This document shows, one piece after another, positions 38,244 to 49,025 of a stretch of 64,000 bases of DNA. The notes beneath the pieces are model-generated. The model was not told the DNA's origin. It searched no databases and saw only the letters and a list, made by a program, of their open reading frames with translations. The stretch is from NCBI GenBank assembly GCA_017163975.1, contig JAFFSR010000004.1, positions 5,890,001-5,954,000 on the forward strand, written 5' to 3'. A program made the position numbers and the translations under genes. Source of the DNA: Anastatus disparis. Taxonomy: Eukaryota; Arthropoda; Insecta; Hymenoptera; Eupelmidae. Numbering within the stretch: the first letter of the stretch is position 1; the number at the start of each line of letters is the position of its first letter.

Positions 38244-41200
38244 GTTAGTTGTTTATTGCTTTTATTATTCATTAATCATTTAATAATTAATGTTTTCTTT
38301 AATTTTAATTTTTTAAAAGGCACTTTAAGTAAAATTACAAGATATTTAATTGATTAAATTAACAAAAAAATATTAAAATTTTTAATTATTTAAGATTAAA
38401 TTTTATACTAATGTTATAGCGGAAATTAAATATTTTGTAAAAGATTAAAAGTTTTTTTAATTTTTTTTTATCTATTAACACAAAATTATGAAGTTATAAA
38501 GAAAATCTGTACTGTAATTAAGCGTATTGTTTTTTTAATTAAACATTTAGATTAATTTTGATGTCGTTTTGGAAAAAATGTCCTACAGTGTTATTAATTA
38601 ATTTTATGTTATACAAAATTTTTTTTATCTATTTAGAAAAATTTTTTTAAAGGTAGATTAATCATAATCAATTTTCAAGCCTTTATTTGTATAAAGTTAA
38701 TAGATAATAAATAATTTTTTTCACCTATCTAATAACAAAAAATTTTTTTTTATTTTATTGAATTTAATATTAATTACTTTTTCCAATAAAATTGTATTAA
38801 ATATAATATATTAAATAAAAACTGATATTTTATTAGTTTTAAGCGAATGCGTATGAAGTATGAATATTATTTTTAATAATGATTTAATATTTTCAGTTAA
38901 CGACCGAAGTTGGTTATTGCCGAGCTTGGATACGTTTAGCCTTGAACGAAGGTCTTTTAACGAGTTACTTAGCATCGATTCGCCGAGATAACTCAGCTCT
39001 TAAACCTTACTACAATCGTGCCGCTTTCATCCGAGATACTGATCTCGTTGAAGTGGCTCAACGTCTTATCGAAAGTATCGATTATATACATTTTAATTTA
39101 GCGTCTAACTCAAGTTTATTAAATTTTTGGTCAAGTACACCATTATTGATGGCCGCAATATGGTCGCCACCATTGAAATCATGTCCAGTATTTAGCGCTG
39201 TCGATATCGCCAAGACAATAAACAGTGATCGTACCAGTGATGATAATTTCGAAGAAATTGAAACAGCCAGTTCAATAGGTAGCCTTAGTTCATTCAATTC
39301 TTCGCAAAACAATCTCAGTGGCTTTTCCGAAGACGAGGCTTTAAGAATTATATTAGCGAAAAAAACGTGTCCTCCAGAGACCGTAGCGGTTATAGATAAG
39401 CCTTCTTTTTCGCTTGCATCTCCTCGCAGTCGTAGAAGAATGATGAACGAGAATGGAGTGCCAGCTAAAAAAGAAGAAACTGCAAAAGAAACACCAAAAA
39501 CTGAAACAAAATCCGAAGAAGTTAAAGAAAATGTATTAACGGAAGATAATTCTGATCAGAAAAAAGATGAAGAGAACAAATCTAAAGTTGACGCTACCTC
39601 TGCTACAGTTGGCAATTCGTTAATTGGCAAATTAGGTTGGTCTACATCGTATGAAGACTGCGAATCATCAATGACATCGTCTATGGTTTCCCGAAACTCG
39701 GCAACAGATCCTCAATCGCCGGGTGAGGGGCCAACGTACGATGCATTACTCAAAAGTTATCATACTGGTACCAGCTATAAATCACCAAATCTAGAAGAAT
39801 TATTTGAAAAAAATCCAACTTACGAACCTACACCAACAGTCATTAATACCGCCGAGCCACGGGAGCTTCGGAATTTCGAAGACCAATTGGGAAGATTGGC
39901 ACGCGAAAAAGGACTAGATTTACAGAATTATAATTGTTTAGATTGTGGACAAAATATAGGTTTAAAATTTCTTAAAGCTAATGTCTGTAGCTTCTCCGGT
40001 GACTATTTTTGTTGTAATTGTATGGCTACAGAGGAATACCTTATACCTTCACGTGTTATCCACAATTGGGACTTGAAAAGATACCCAGTATGCATAAAAG
40101 CTGCCAAGTATCTTACAGAATGTTCAACTCTATTAGATTTAAAAATTTTGAATCCAAGAATTTATACAGCTGTGGATTCAATGGCACAGTTACAAACCTT
40201 AAGAGTTCAATTAAATCTTTTACGGGCTTACCTGTTTAATTGTCGTGAACCGATTATTGAGTCCCTTCAAAAAAAGGTTGCTCCAAGGGAATATTTATAT
40301 GAGCACGTTCATCAGTATTCCGTTTCAGATTTGCCGGATATTCCCAATGGTACTCTGGCTCAGCAATTACAAAAAGTCGTAGAATTTGCAAGAAATCATG
40401 TAATGAATTGTTGGCTTTGCAGTCAAAAAGGTTTTATTTGTGAAGTTTGTAGCAATCCAAAAGTCATCTACCCATTTGATATGCAATCCACCTATCGTGT
40501 AAGTACTTTTTTTTAAATCTTTGAATTAAAATTACTTTAAATTATATTTTTTAAAAATACTCAAACCCCAAGATGTTACTTTAAAACTGACATATTTTAT
40601 TTTTATAAGTTATTCAATATTAAAATTAATCTACAGAATAACTTTTTTAAAAAATGATCTTATAATTCAAAAATAATATACGAAAATGAATGTATTAATT
40701 TTTAAATTGTTATTTTAAAAATAATTCAAATATTTTTTATTTTTACATAAGTAACAATATATGTATTTCTTTTCAATTCTAAAAATTTATGATCATAGAG
40801 AATTCAGCTGATAGATAAAGAAATTTGAAAGATTTGAAATGCCTCAATTACTTAATTTCAAAGTACCAAATTAATACAAAGTAATTAAAATTTAAAAAGT
40901 TTTATTTATGACTGCTCAATTCACATTTTCATTTTCTTGTCAATTCTTGTCTCTTTGCAATGAATAAACCTTATGAATGCTAATGATTCATAATTTTTTA
41001 ATTTCCTTTAATCAATCAGTTTAAACATTTCACTTATTTTTAATTTAGAATAAAATTAACATTTTTTAATAAAAATCTACACCCACATTGAACATAATCG
41101 ATTATTTCGTTTTTTCTTTAATATTTCTTGCATCAATATGGCAAATTTTGCCTTAAAATAATAAATATAAAAATATTATATAAATTATCAATCACAGTTT

Positions 41201-44200
41201 TGATTTAAAAATATAAACAAAAAATTCTCATCATTAAAAAATAAGTATTAAAAATTTTTCATTTACTTTATAAAACCATCATTTTGAAAGTTTTATTTGT
41301 TAAAAATTAATGCATGCAAATAATTAAGGTATAGGAACACAAGAAATATAATAAATCCAAAAAATAGAGTTATATGAATTTATTTTACTGTTGATGACTC
41401 GTTTTAAAACCTATTGACGGATTTTAATACAAAATTATTCTTCTTTTTATCTTGAAAAGTGTATGGGGTCTAGCCAATTTATCGTTTATGACTACCTCTT
41501 GTTGTGTTATTTTGTTCGTAGTTAATAATATTTTTATTTAAATTGTTATGATTCCACAATTGTTATCTTCTTGTAAAATAAAATTTGATTTTAAATCTTC
41601 TTCTTGTTTCTTTCGTTGATTTGAATCTCGTTAAATATAATAATTTCTTGTTGAATCGGACATTGGTGAGATCTTTCCATCAATAGTTAAAACGATTCTG
41701 CCAACCCAATCTTTCACGTAATTCGTTCCGCATTGGACCATCGTTATATGGATCACCACGCATTGGACCATCGTTATATCGATCACCACGCATTGGACCA
41801 TCGTTATATGGATCACCACGTATTGGGCCATCGTTAAATGGACCACCACGTATTAGACCATCGTTAAATGGACCGCCACGAATTGGACCATCGTTATATG
41901 GACCACCACGAATTGGACTATCAAAATCATCACGTAATCGACTATCGCGAAGAGGTAAATCATCGTACATTTCACCTCTACGAAGTGGGCCCAGAAATCT
42001 AGACTCACCGCGTATTGGGTCATCATAGAATGGATTACGACGAAGTGGACCATCAAAAGGTGGACCATCGTTAAGTGGGTCAACGCGAAGTAAACGGTTT
42101 CCAGCTAAATCACCACGAAGAGAACTGTCGAAAAACGAGTCGCCACGAAGTGGACCATTGTAAGGTGATCCAGGACGACGTAGATTATCAAATGTACCAC
42201 CACGAGACGGCTGATTAAAAGGTGAACCAGGACGACGTAGATTATCAAATGTACCACCACGAGACGGCTGATTAAAAGGTGAACCAGGACGACGTAGATT
42301 ATCAAGTGTACTACCACGAGACGGCTGATTAAAAGGTGAACCAGGACGACGTAGATTATCAAGTATATTACCACGAGAAGGCTGATTAAAAGGTGAACCA
42401 GGGCGAGGTTGATTATCAAATGAATTGCCACGTGGTTGTTGATTAAAAGGTGAACCTGGTCGGGGTGGACCGTCGAATGGTGAATTACTGCGGGGTTGAC
42501 GATTAAATGATGGTTCATCACGTGGTGGAGTATCCCATCTCGATCTACCAAGGCGTCGACTATCAAACTGTGAGTCGCTACGAAGTGGATCATCAAACGG
42601 TGAACGACCACGAGGTGGGTCATTAAATGTTAAATCAACGCGAGGTGGACGATTCATTGGAGAATGGTCACGAGGTTGTCTATTAAACGGGGAATCTCCA
42701 CGAGATGGGCGACCGTACATTAATTCTCCACGGGGTGGAATATCGAACGATGAACGTCCAGGAGGTGGACCATCTCGATCTAGACTAGGATAAGGTGGGC
42801 CTTCAAATGGTGAACCAGAACGTGGTGGGCGATCGTACATTGGTCCACCTCGAGGTGGACCGTCAAACGATCCACCAGCTCTAGGTCGATCATCAAACAG
42901 GGCACCGCCTCGAGGTGGGCCTTCAAACGGTGCACCGCCACGTATTGGATCATTAAACTGTGAGTTGTTACGAAGTGGACCATCAAGCGGTGAACGACCA
43001 CGAGGTAGATCAAGTGGTGAACGACCACGAGGTAGATCAAGTGGTGAACGACCACGAGGTAGATTAAGTGGTGAATTACTGCGGAGTGGACGATTAAGCG
43101 GTGAACTGTCACGAGGTCGTCGATCGAATGGTGAATCGTTTCGGCGTGGAGCATCAATAGGTGAACCGCCCCTAGGTGGCCTATCTAAGGACGAATCCCG
43201 ACGAGGTATCGAAAATTGATTAGTCTGTGGTAGACAATAATAAGGTAAATCACCACGAGGTGGAGCATCGACGAGTGGACCACCTGGAGGTGGTCTATCT
43301 AAAGATGAGTCCCGTCGAGGTATCAAAAATGGATTATCTTGTGGTGGCCGTTCATTAGATAAATCATCACGAGATGGACCATCAAAAGGTGGACTGTAAC
43401 GTGATGAGCCATGGAAACGAGAAGGATTGTCGGTTGCTGAATTAGTCGAAGGATAATCTTCGTTCAAACTTGCTATTACGTTTGAGTCTAGTTTTATTTT
43501 GATAGTTCCAAGACCCCAGGGAAGTTGAAAATTTCGTCTTCTCAATGGCACTAATGATGCATCTGGTATTGAGAAGACTATAAAAGTTCCACCATTTGGT
43601 CCCTCTCTGTGCTCTGTGAATTTTATTCGCCAATTCTCTACACCAATGTCAGGATTTCTATGTTCTATTCGTTGGATCACTACCACTGGATCAATATTAA
43701 TACCTGCAATAAGAACAGTAGCCTTATGTGGCTTTTTGGTTTCCTCTTTTTGGAATACTCTTAATTTAACTCCTTCCCAAAGCTTTAATCTCCAAATATT
43801 TTGCTCCAACCACGATTTTGAAAATTCATTTTCAGCTACAATAAAAGCAGCACCAAATTTAATATAAGAGTTAGTGAATTCTGGCCACGGACCAAATACA
43901 ATTTTATCAACCTCTGATTGCACTGCTTCACTAATAACAGATAATTCTACTGGTTTTAGTTTGAGACCGGGGAATCCCTCTTTTACCACTATCAACGTAT
44001 TTGGGTCTTTAAGTTTCATAGTTCTTATTTCATAAATTGCATTAGTTTTACTTCTTTCACCAGGTTTACCTTTTCCCGTAGATTTATCCCTTTCAGTAGA
44101 TTTATCTTTTTCAGAAGTTTTACTTTTTTCGTTAGGTCGACGTATTGGAAAAGCTTTGTCACCAGCTTTATCACCAGGAAAAGCAGCTTCCATACGTTGT

Positions 44201-45442
44201 TTTATCATAACTTGATATGAAGTCAACCTTGTATTTTCTAGATCCAGCAAACTCGGTAAATCATCACCTGTTTTTAAAAAGTTTTCTCTACGAAGTTTTG
44301 CGAGTTTTCTTCTTTGAGCACCTGAAAGTCTAAATCTTTTGGTGCGAGATCTTGCAGGTCTAACAATTGTTGAAGAGCCTCCTCCACGACGTCTTTCATT
44401 TTTATTTTCTTCGATTGCGTTGTTTTCATCCTTTATAGATGATTGTTGCATCATTTCTCTTTCACTTGCTTCAAATTTATTGAAACGGTTATTTGATCTC
44501 CCTTCTTCTTCATTATTTGTAAGTAAATCATATTCCATATTTAGTCCCACGAGTAGCTAGGGAAATAATCGGTCCATCTCCACAGAGCCCCGCATGTGCA
44601 GATAAGGCATAAATTACTCAGAAGGGAAGCCCGGTACTTCTGAGGCACCGTTAATGACACCATCTTAAACCCCAGGTGCCAAGAGAACCAATACGGGCAC
44701 GGTCCGCATTACACCACTTGGTTTGGGGTGTGGACTGTCTTTAGTCGTGACTTAACTAACGGAACCTGTCTAATACCAATAAAAAAATTATATCCTTTAT
44801 CAGTTTAGAGTCTATAATACAGACAAAGATAAGTGGAATTCTCTGTGAAGTTTTCATTCATATATCAGCCAAAGGTACTACCCGTTTATAGAGAGACCCA
44901 CATTCATAAAATTTAAATCCTTCATTCAAACAAACCTCACAGGTCACAAGCATTTTTTCGTACACACAACATTCAGTGATATGAACCCGTTTATAGAGTT
45001 ATATCAATTCATTTATTCAATTACATACATAAATCACTTATCTCCAGGTCCATCAGTTAGTCACTACAAGCCTCCTCACCCGCCCAGGTAATTGTCCCGG
45101 GCTACGTCAAGGTAACAGCCCGAGAGGAGGAGAAGCTAATGTTAAGAAACAAAAATAGTCAATCTGTAAAAAAAAAAAAAAATTTTTTTCATATTTTAAT
45201 TGACTTTTATAAGATATAAAAATTTTGAATGAAATATAATATTATGATAAACATTAATTTTTTTTTTCTGTTATTTTCAGTGTGGAGCATGCAATGCAGT
45301 TTTTCATTCAGAGTGTTTAAATGCAAGTAAACCCTGTCCAAAATGTGAACGTAGACGTAAACGAATGGATTTGCCTTTACTAGATATGGGTAATTCTGAT
45401 CATTTAAATGAAACAATATCACCACCAATTGCCACAACCTAA
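37905..45442 (+). CDS. Plekhm1: PLEKHM1-like RUN and Rubicon-homology zinc-finger protein (700 aa, 3 coding exons)
   Basis: Coding exons are 37905-38243, 38897-40498 and 45281-45442; all introns are phase 0 with GT-AG ends. A RUN domain spans about residues 44-200 (CSALEAIFLHGLK, MPQPSFWGPLL, CRAWIRLALNEGL). An acidic disordered linker follows, holding a LIR-like FEEI at 231-234 after two aspartates. The C-terminal Rubicon-homology cysteine-rich domain covers about residues 450-672, with Cys 460, 463, 477, 618, 621, 628, 631, 648, 651, 659, 666 and 669, His502 and the family signature IHNWDL. Vertebrate PLEKHM1 is a Rab7 effector that links late endosomes and lysosomes to HOPS and autophagosomes. 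The match in exon 1, including residues around CSALEA, favours PLEKHM1 over Rubicon or DEF8. The two PH domains of the vertebrate protein are absent, so this version is shorter (700 against about 1056 aa). Intron 2 hosts an antisense gene. Confidence 0.9.
38897..40498 (+). CDS. Plekhm1: PLEKHM1-like, coding exon 2
   Basis: It encodes residues 114-647. The acceptor TTTTCAG ends at 38896 and the donor GTAAGT starts at 40499. It covers the second half of RUN, the whole disordered linker and most of the zinc-binding domain. Reading past the donor gives only four residues before a stop, so splicing is required to complete the last zinc site. Confidence 0.92.
40499..41679. other. left part of PLEKHM1-like intron 2
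   Basis: AT-rich intron sequence. From about 41440 the sequence is more complex (for example GGGGTCTAGCC near 41466) and probably is the 3' UTR of the antisense nested gene. Confidence 0.55.
41680..44538 (-). CDS. DUF4780 protein with giant RG/PF-rich tandem-repeat tail, nested in intron (952 aa)
   Basis: A single uninterrupted ORF lies antisense inside PLEKHM1-like intron 2. I start it at the ATG at 44538; the frame is open four codons further to a GTG. Residues about 50-90 are basic and contain RLSGAQRRKLAKLRR, a motif I associate with insect DUF4780 proteins. Residues about 178-350 match DUF4780 in order: FPGLKL, FGPWPEF, AAFIVAENE, W--KLWEGVKLRVF, NWRIKF, GLGTIKIKLDS. From about 370 to the end the protein is disordered tandem repeats: 9-residue (PRGRSPLDL), 19-residue (RRPGSPFNQPSRG core) and 10-residue (GPIRGGPFND type) units. 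RGG-type sequence suggests RNA binding or condensate behaviour. Molecular function is unknown. The lack of introns, the antisense nesting and an atypical leader suggest retroposition or a mobile-element origin. Confidence 0.85.
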   Translation of the reverse strand: MEYDLLTNNEEEGRSNNRFNKFEASEREMMQQSSIKDENNAIEENKNERRRGGGSSTIVRPARSRTKRFRLSGAQRRKLAKLRRENFLKTGDDLPSLLDLENTRLTSYQVMIKQRMEAAFPGDKAGDKAFPIRRPNEKSKTSEKDKSTERDKSTGKGKPGERSKTNAIYEIRTMKLKDPNTLIVVKEGFPGLKLKPVELSVISEAVQSEVDKIVFGPWPEFTNSYIKFGAAFIVAENEFSKSWLEQNIWRLKLWEGVKLRVFQKEETKKPHKATVLIAGINIDPVVVIQRIEHRNPDIGVENWRIKFTEHREGPNGGTFIVFSIPDASLVPLRRRNFQLPWGLGTIKIKLDSNVIASLNEDYPSTNSATDNPSRFHGSSRYSPPFDGPSRDDLSNERPPQDNPFLIPRRDSSLDRPPPGGPLVDAPPRGDLPYYCLPQTNQFSIPRRDSSLDRPPRGGSPIDAPRRNDSPFDRRPRDSSPLNRPLRSNSPLNLPRGRSPLDLPRGRSPLDLPRGRSPLDGPLRNNSQFNDPIRGGAPFEGPPRGGALFDDRPRAGGSFDGPPRGGPMYDRPPRSGSPFEGPPYPSLDRDGPPPGRSSFDIPPRGELMYGRPSRGDSPFNRQPRDHSPMNRPPRVDLTFNDPPRGRSPFDDPLRSDSQFDSRRLGRSRWDTPPRDEPSFNRQPRSNSPFDGPPRPGSPFNQQPRGNSFDNQPRPGSPFNQPSRGNILDNLRRPGSPFNQPSRGSTLDNLRRPGSPFNQPSRGGTFDNLRRPGSPFNQPSRGGTFDNLRRPGSPYNGPLRGDSFFDSSLRGDLAGNRLLRVDPLNDGPPFDGPLRRNPFYDDPIRGESRFLGPLRRGEMYDDLPLRDSRLRDDFDSPIRGGPYNDGPIRGGPFNDGLIRGGPFNDGPIRGDPYNDGPMRGDRYNDGPMRGDPYNDGPMRNELRERLGWQNRFNY
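41728..41932 (-). repeat. 30-bp coding tandem repeat
   Basis: About seven copies of a 30-bp unit (CATTGGACCATCGTTATATG plus GATCACCACG on the plus strand) encode the 10-residue GPxRGxPYND repeats at the C-terminus of the nested protein. Confidence 0.9.
42161..42440 (-). repeat. 57-bp coding tandem repeat
   Basis: Four to five copies of a 57-bp unit encode the 19-residue repeat whose core is RRPGSPFNQPSRG. Two adjacent copies are identical or nearly so at the DNA level, which indicates recent duplication or homogenisation. Confidence 0.9.
42984..43070 (-). repeat. 27-bp coding tandem repeat
   Basis: Three copies of a 27-bp unit (AAGTGGTGAACGACCACGAG plus GTAGATC) encode PRGRSPLDL. Confidence 0.9.
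44539..45125 (-). promoter_or_regulatory. unusual complex leader or promoter of the nested DUF4780 gene
   Basis: About 590 bases directly upstream of the nested ATG are far less AT-biased than the surrounding intron. They contain blocks such as GCACATGCGGGGCTC, GTACCGGGCTTCCC and CACCTGGGGTTTAAG, read on the minus strand. The 14-mer ACCCGTTTATAGAG occurs twice (44880 and 44985). The block stops abruptly at about 45125, before AT-rich intron resumes. It could be a 5' UTR plus promoter that moved together with the ORF. Confidence 0.5.
45281..45442 (+). CDS. Plekhm1: PLEKHM1-like, coding exon 3
   Basis: The acceptor TTATTTTCAG ends at 45280 and the stop codon TAA is at 45440-45442. The exon encodes residues 648-700, beginning CGACNAVFH. 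It supplies the last Cys/His residues of the zinc domain and then a short tail. Without it the domain would lack its final metal site, which confirms that the 4.8-kb intron is crossed. Confidence 0.9.
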   Translation, partial: CGACNAVFHSECLNASKPCPKCERRRKRMDLPLLDMGNSDHLNETISPPIATT

Positions 45443-47204
45443 GCAGTAATTCATCGGATTTCAATCCAGTAACAGTATTTAAAAAAAAATATTAATAATG
45501 TACAGATGTATAAAGATTACATTTATTAATATATGCTATATGTTAGTGTTAATGGAAACGTCAGTGCAAGAAAATCTGATTAGAGTGTAAAAAAAACACA
45601 TTGATAAATAATTCTATACACTGCTAATAATGCAGATGAAATTACTATAAAAATTTTTTTAATCTTGTGCTTCGATTTTAAATGAAAAAATAGAAAAAGA
45701 CAAAATAATTAAATTAATAATTGTGATAAAAGGTCTTATATTAATGGAAGTGGACCGATTTTTTTAAAATGAATTAACTTTGTATAATAATAATCATGTT
45801 TATTTTAATTTTATGTACAAAAGTAATAAAATAGACACTGCTTGCTACAATGAAATCATTTTAAAAAATTTCTTTTTTCATTTATACTTATTATACTGAA
45901 TGTTACAATTAATACTGTCGCTCAATAAAAAAATATCTAGAGAGCATAATAAAGTCAAATATTTGACTCAAAATTTGATTTAATACATTTTTTTATATGC
46001 AGATCTTTTAAAAAATGTAATAATTATTGACAATTTCGAAAATTTACTACCCAGGTACTTCATCCACTTATACTTATGGTTTATCACCGGTAAAATTAAA
46101 ATAAATCTCAAATCTACAATTATGCTAAGTGTGATGCCTAAATGCCTCTCTTTCTCTCTCTCTCTCTCTTTCATTTTTATATAATCTCATTCATAACTTT
46201 TCTTAATTTACAATTCAAAGAATATATAAAAATAATGTAAATACTACACAAATTTATACAATATTTTTGTCTTGTGTACATTTTAGGATTCAATGACAAT
46301 ATAAGTGGCAAATAGGCATGAAAGTGAACCTTTAATTAATTACCTTAAGATTCTCTTATTCTGTTGTTAGACATTATTTGTACTCTCTCGTTTGTTAAGA
46401 AATTAAATAAATGTTTCCAATCATAAAAAAATTCAAAATTTTTTTTGCATGAAGCTTTGATTGTCATTATTATTTGTTGCAGGTTCATCTTAAAATTTAA
46501 ATCAAATCGTTTCTCAATTATTGCATCGTGAATTTATTAATCTAAGTATAAATTAAAAATTAAAATCTACGTAAGAAAATTTAATACTTTCAACTAGTAG
46601 AAAATAAATTCTTACATTATTCTACTAAACTTTAAAAGAAATAAACATATATTTTTAAAATATGCTAAGCTGTTTTTTAAACAAACAAATTAAATCACAA
46701 AGAGCACTATCTTATATATTAAATTTACTTAACAAAAACATCAATAATGTAATTTCAAATTGAAATAAAAAGTTCATTTTAATTCAAAATCACAATAAGT
46801 GATAAATCAAAAATAAAAATTTGCATTAAATGCAAATAATTTGTCTTAAATAATATAGTTGTCAGACAAAAACAACAAATATCAGAAAAAATAAATTAAG
46901 ACAAAATCATATTTAAGTACATAAACTTGAATAAAAGTATAATCATTTTCTATTTAAATTGCAAGAACTAAATCAGATTTGCAAAACTATATTATAAATC
47001 GATATTTGTTTTAAGCAATGAAAAATAAAAGTTAACTATTAAATAAATTATTTTATAAATTACCTGTTTAGCAACTACATTATTTAATTCTCCACTGACT
47101 ATTTTGATGTTAATATTATATTTAAGATGGCTCCTTCATTAATACTATAAAAAAATAAATACTTCTTTTAATTAAATTTTAAGGTGAACCTTGTTTCTTT
47201 GTTG
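45443..47204. other. convergent 3' UTR region between the PLEKHM1-like gene and SAS-6
   Basis: AT-rich. AATAAA signals for the plus-strand gene lie at 45825-45830 and 45924-45929. A minus-strand AATAAA (TTTATT at 46533-46538) could serve SAS-6. A CT microsatellite sits near 46145-46171. No ORF of note. Confidence 0.6.
45825..45830 (+). terminator. candidate polyadenylation signal of the PLEKHM1-like gene
   Basis: AATAAA about 380 bases after the stop codon; a second copy lies at 45924-45929. Confidence 0.45.
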
Positions 47205-49025
47205 TCATTGATTGTGCAAAGTTTTAGGAAAATAAGCCGAAGGTAGCAACGGTTTGTCCATCACTGCACGTCTCAAACCTCCTTGTAATGAACTTCCTGT
47301 ACTCTTCGGTTTAGTACCATTGATTGCTGGAGCAGGCACGTTGTTGTTCTCAATAATAGCTGGTACAGTATTAGCGTTTCCAATATTATTTGTTATTTTG
47401 CTTTGTGAATTAGCACGTTCCATAGGTGTACTGGTACTTGAAATTTGACCAGGTTTGAAGCCAGTAGTATTGTCAGATACTCCAACACCCATTGATCTAG
47501 CTGAACTCCTTGCTGTTTGATTAATGTTTGGATTTTGAACTATCGGATTACGTAAAGGTAAACCTGAGAGAGACATAGGCTGCGATGTAACAGGATTTGC
47601 TGGTGTTCGCGTTTCAAACCTATTAGTCATAAATTTGTTAGTTCTTGGCAGTGTTAACTGCATTGTCGAAGGCATTGTCACTGGAATTGTTGTTGTGGCA
47701 CTTTGGAGAGGTGAATGCACATCGGCTAATCTTCTATTTAACCAGCTTATAACATTGTCATTATTTTTAATTGTCTTTTCTTTTTCCTCTAATTGAGTTT
47801 GTAATGTTTTTACTTGTTCCTTAAGATTTTCAATTTCAGCCTTAGTCTCACGATTTTCTTTATTATAAGATTCCATTTTGCTTTCTAATTGACCAACTTC
47901 TTTTTGTTTATTATCTAAAAGTCTTTCTTGTTCCAAAGCTATGCTTGTACGCAACTTCAATTTAGATTTTGTTGAAGCTAATTCATTTTGAAGTTTACCT
48001 AAGATTTCATTAGCCTTTACAAGTTCATCACTTAGGTTTTTCAGAGATGCTTGTTTTCGCTGTAATTGTGCCTCTTTTTCAGCAAGTAATTCTTCCAGTC
48101 TATGTTTAGTTTCTTTTGAATTTTTTATCATTTCTGAATGATTATTTATTAATTTTGTTTTGTCTTTTAATTCTTGTTCAAGTACAGCAACTTTTGTAGA
48201 AAGTGCATGCACTTGTTTATCTTTATGTTGACACTCAGAATCCAATTTTGCATTTTGTTTTTTAACCGAAGATAAATCTCGTTGGGTTATATTCAGTTCT
48301 CTTTCAAGTTCTTGAATTTGTTTTAATTGCTCTTTACTAGTTGCATCTAAAAGTGACTGTTTATCTTTGTAACTAGCATTTTGCGTTCGGAGTTCAGCAA
48401 GTTCAGTATGTAATTGTTTTATTGACTCGCTATGTTTATATTCAAGTTCCCTTCTCTCTTTTTCAGTTTGATTTTGCCATTCTAACCTTGCTTGTGTTAA
48501 TCTGTCTTTTTCTAAAGCAACTTGTTGAGAAAGACTCATTTGCAATTGTGTTTTTTCTGCGATACACTTTTGATCATACTGTTCTAAATCTTTACATTTA
48601 GATTCAAGTTTACTAGTCAATTCAGACAATCTTGCTTCTAGGCTTGAAACATCTCTGTCTTTTTGTACAATATTTTCTTTTAAACTTTTTATTTTCATGG
48701 CCATGTGTGTTTTCAAATCCGCATCATTGGCTGGTGCAATGTTTAAGCTTAAGTGGCACAAATGTTTAAAATTATTAGTCTCTACAAGTTTAAAAGTCCA
48801 ATCTCCAGCTTCTTCAGCCAAGAGCAACAAGAATTTTGGTGTTTTTGATAAACTTGTCATTGGAGTTTGACATTGTTCTAATAAACATATTAATTGCGTT
48901 GCAAAGTTATCAAAATCTACAAGAAGGCCTTGTTGTGCTTTTAAAACTTTAAAATCATCATCCGTGATAAATAATGAATATAAAAAACATGGATCATCAT
49001 CATCTGCCAGAAGAACACAAAGGGC
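47205..49025 (-). CDS. SAS-6: SAS-6, coding exon 2
   Basis: It encodes residues 65-670 and the stop codon. The acceptor (TTCCACAG) is at 49033-49026 on the minus strand and the exon begins ALCVLLADDDD. The open frame reads 21 codons further into the intron, but homology and the acceptor show that those are not part of the protein. Confidence 0.92.
   Translation of the reverse strand, partial: ALCVLLADDDDPCFLYSLFITDDDFKVLKAQQGLLVDFDNFATQLICLLEQCQTPMTSLSKTPKFLLLLAEEAGDWTFKLVETNNFKHLCHLSLNIAPANDADLKTHMAMKIKSLKENIVQKDRDVSSLEARLSELTSKLESKCKDLEQYDQKCIAEKTQLQMSLSQQVALEKDRLTQARLEWQNQTEKERRELEYKHSESIKQLHTELAELRTQNASYKDKQSLLDATSKEQLKQIQELERELNITQRDLSSVKKQNAKLDSECQHKDKQVHALSTKVAVLEQELKDKTKLINNHSEMIKNSKETKHRLEELLAEKEAQLQRKQASLKNLSDELVKANEILGKLQNELASTKSKLKLRTSIALEQERLLDNKQKEVGQLESKMESYNKENRETKAEIENLKEQVKTLQTQLEEKEKTIKNNDNVISWLNRRLADVHSPLQSATTTIPVTMPSTMQLTLPRTNKFMTNRFETRTPANPVTSQPMSLSGLPLRNPIVQNPNINQTARSSARSMGVGVSDNTTGFKPGQISSTSTPMERANSQSKITNNIGNANTVPAIIENNNVPAPAINGTKPKSTGSSLQGGLRRAVMDKPLLPSAYFPKTLHNQ

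Noticed and set aside
38942..40516. Treating the 524-codon open frame as a complete gene
   Set aside because: It starts at TTG in the middle of the RUN domain and ends four codons past a donor. Homology and splice sites extend it on both sides.
42105..43157. Long alternative-frame ORFs (172 and 125 codons) inside the nested gene, and a plus-strand one at 42965
   Set aside because: They are periodic by-products of the coding tandem repeats; the 952-codon frame with the DUF4780 domain explains them.
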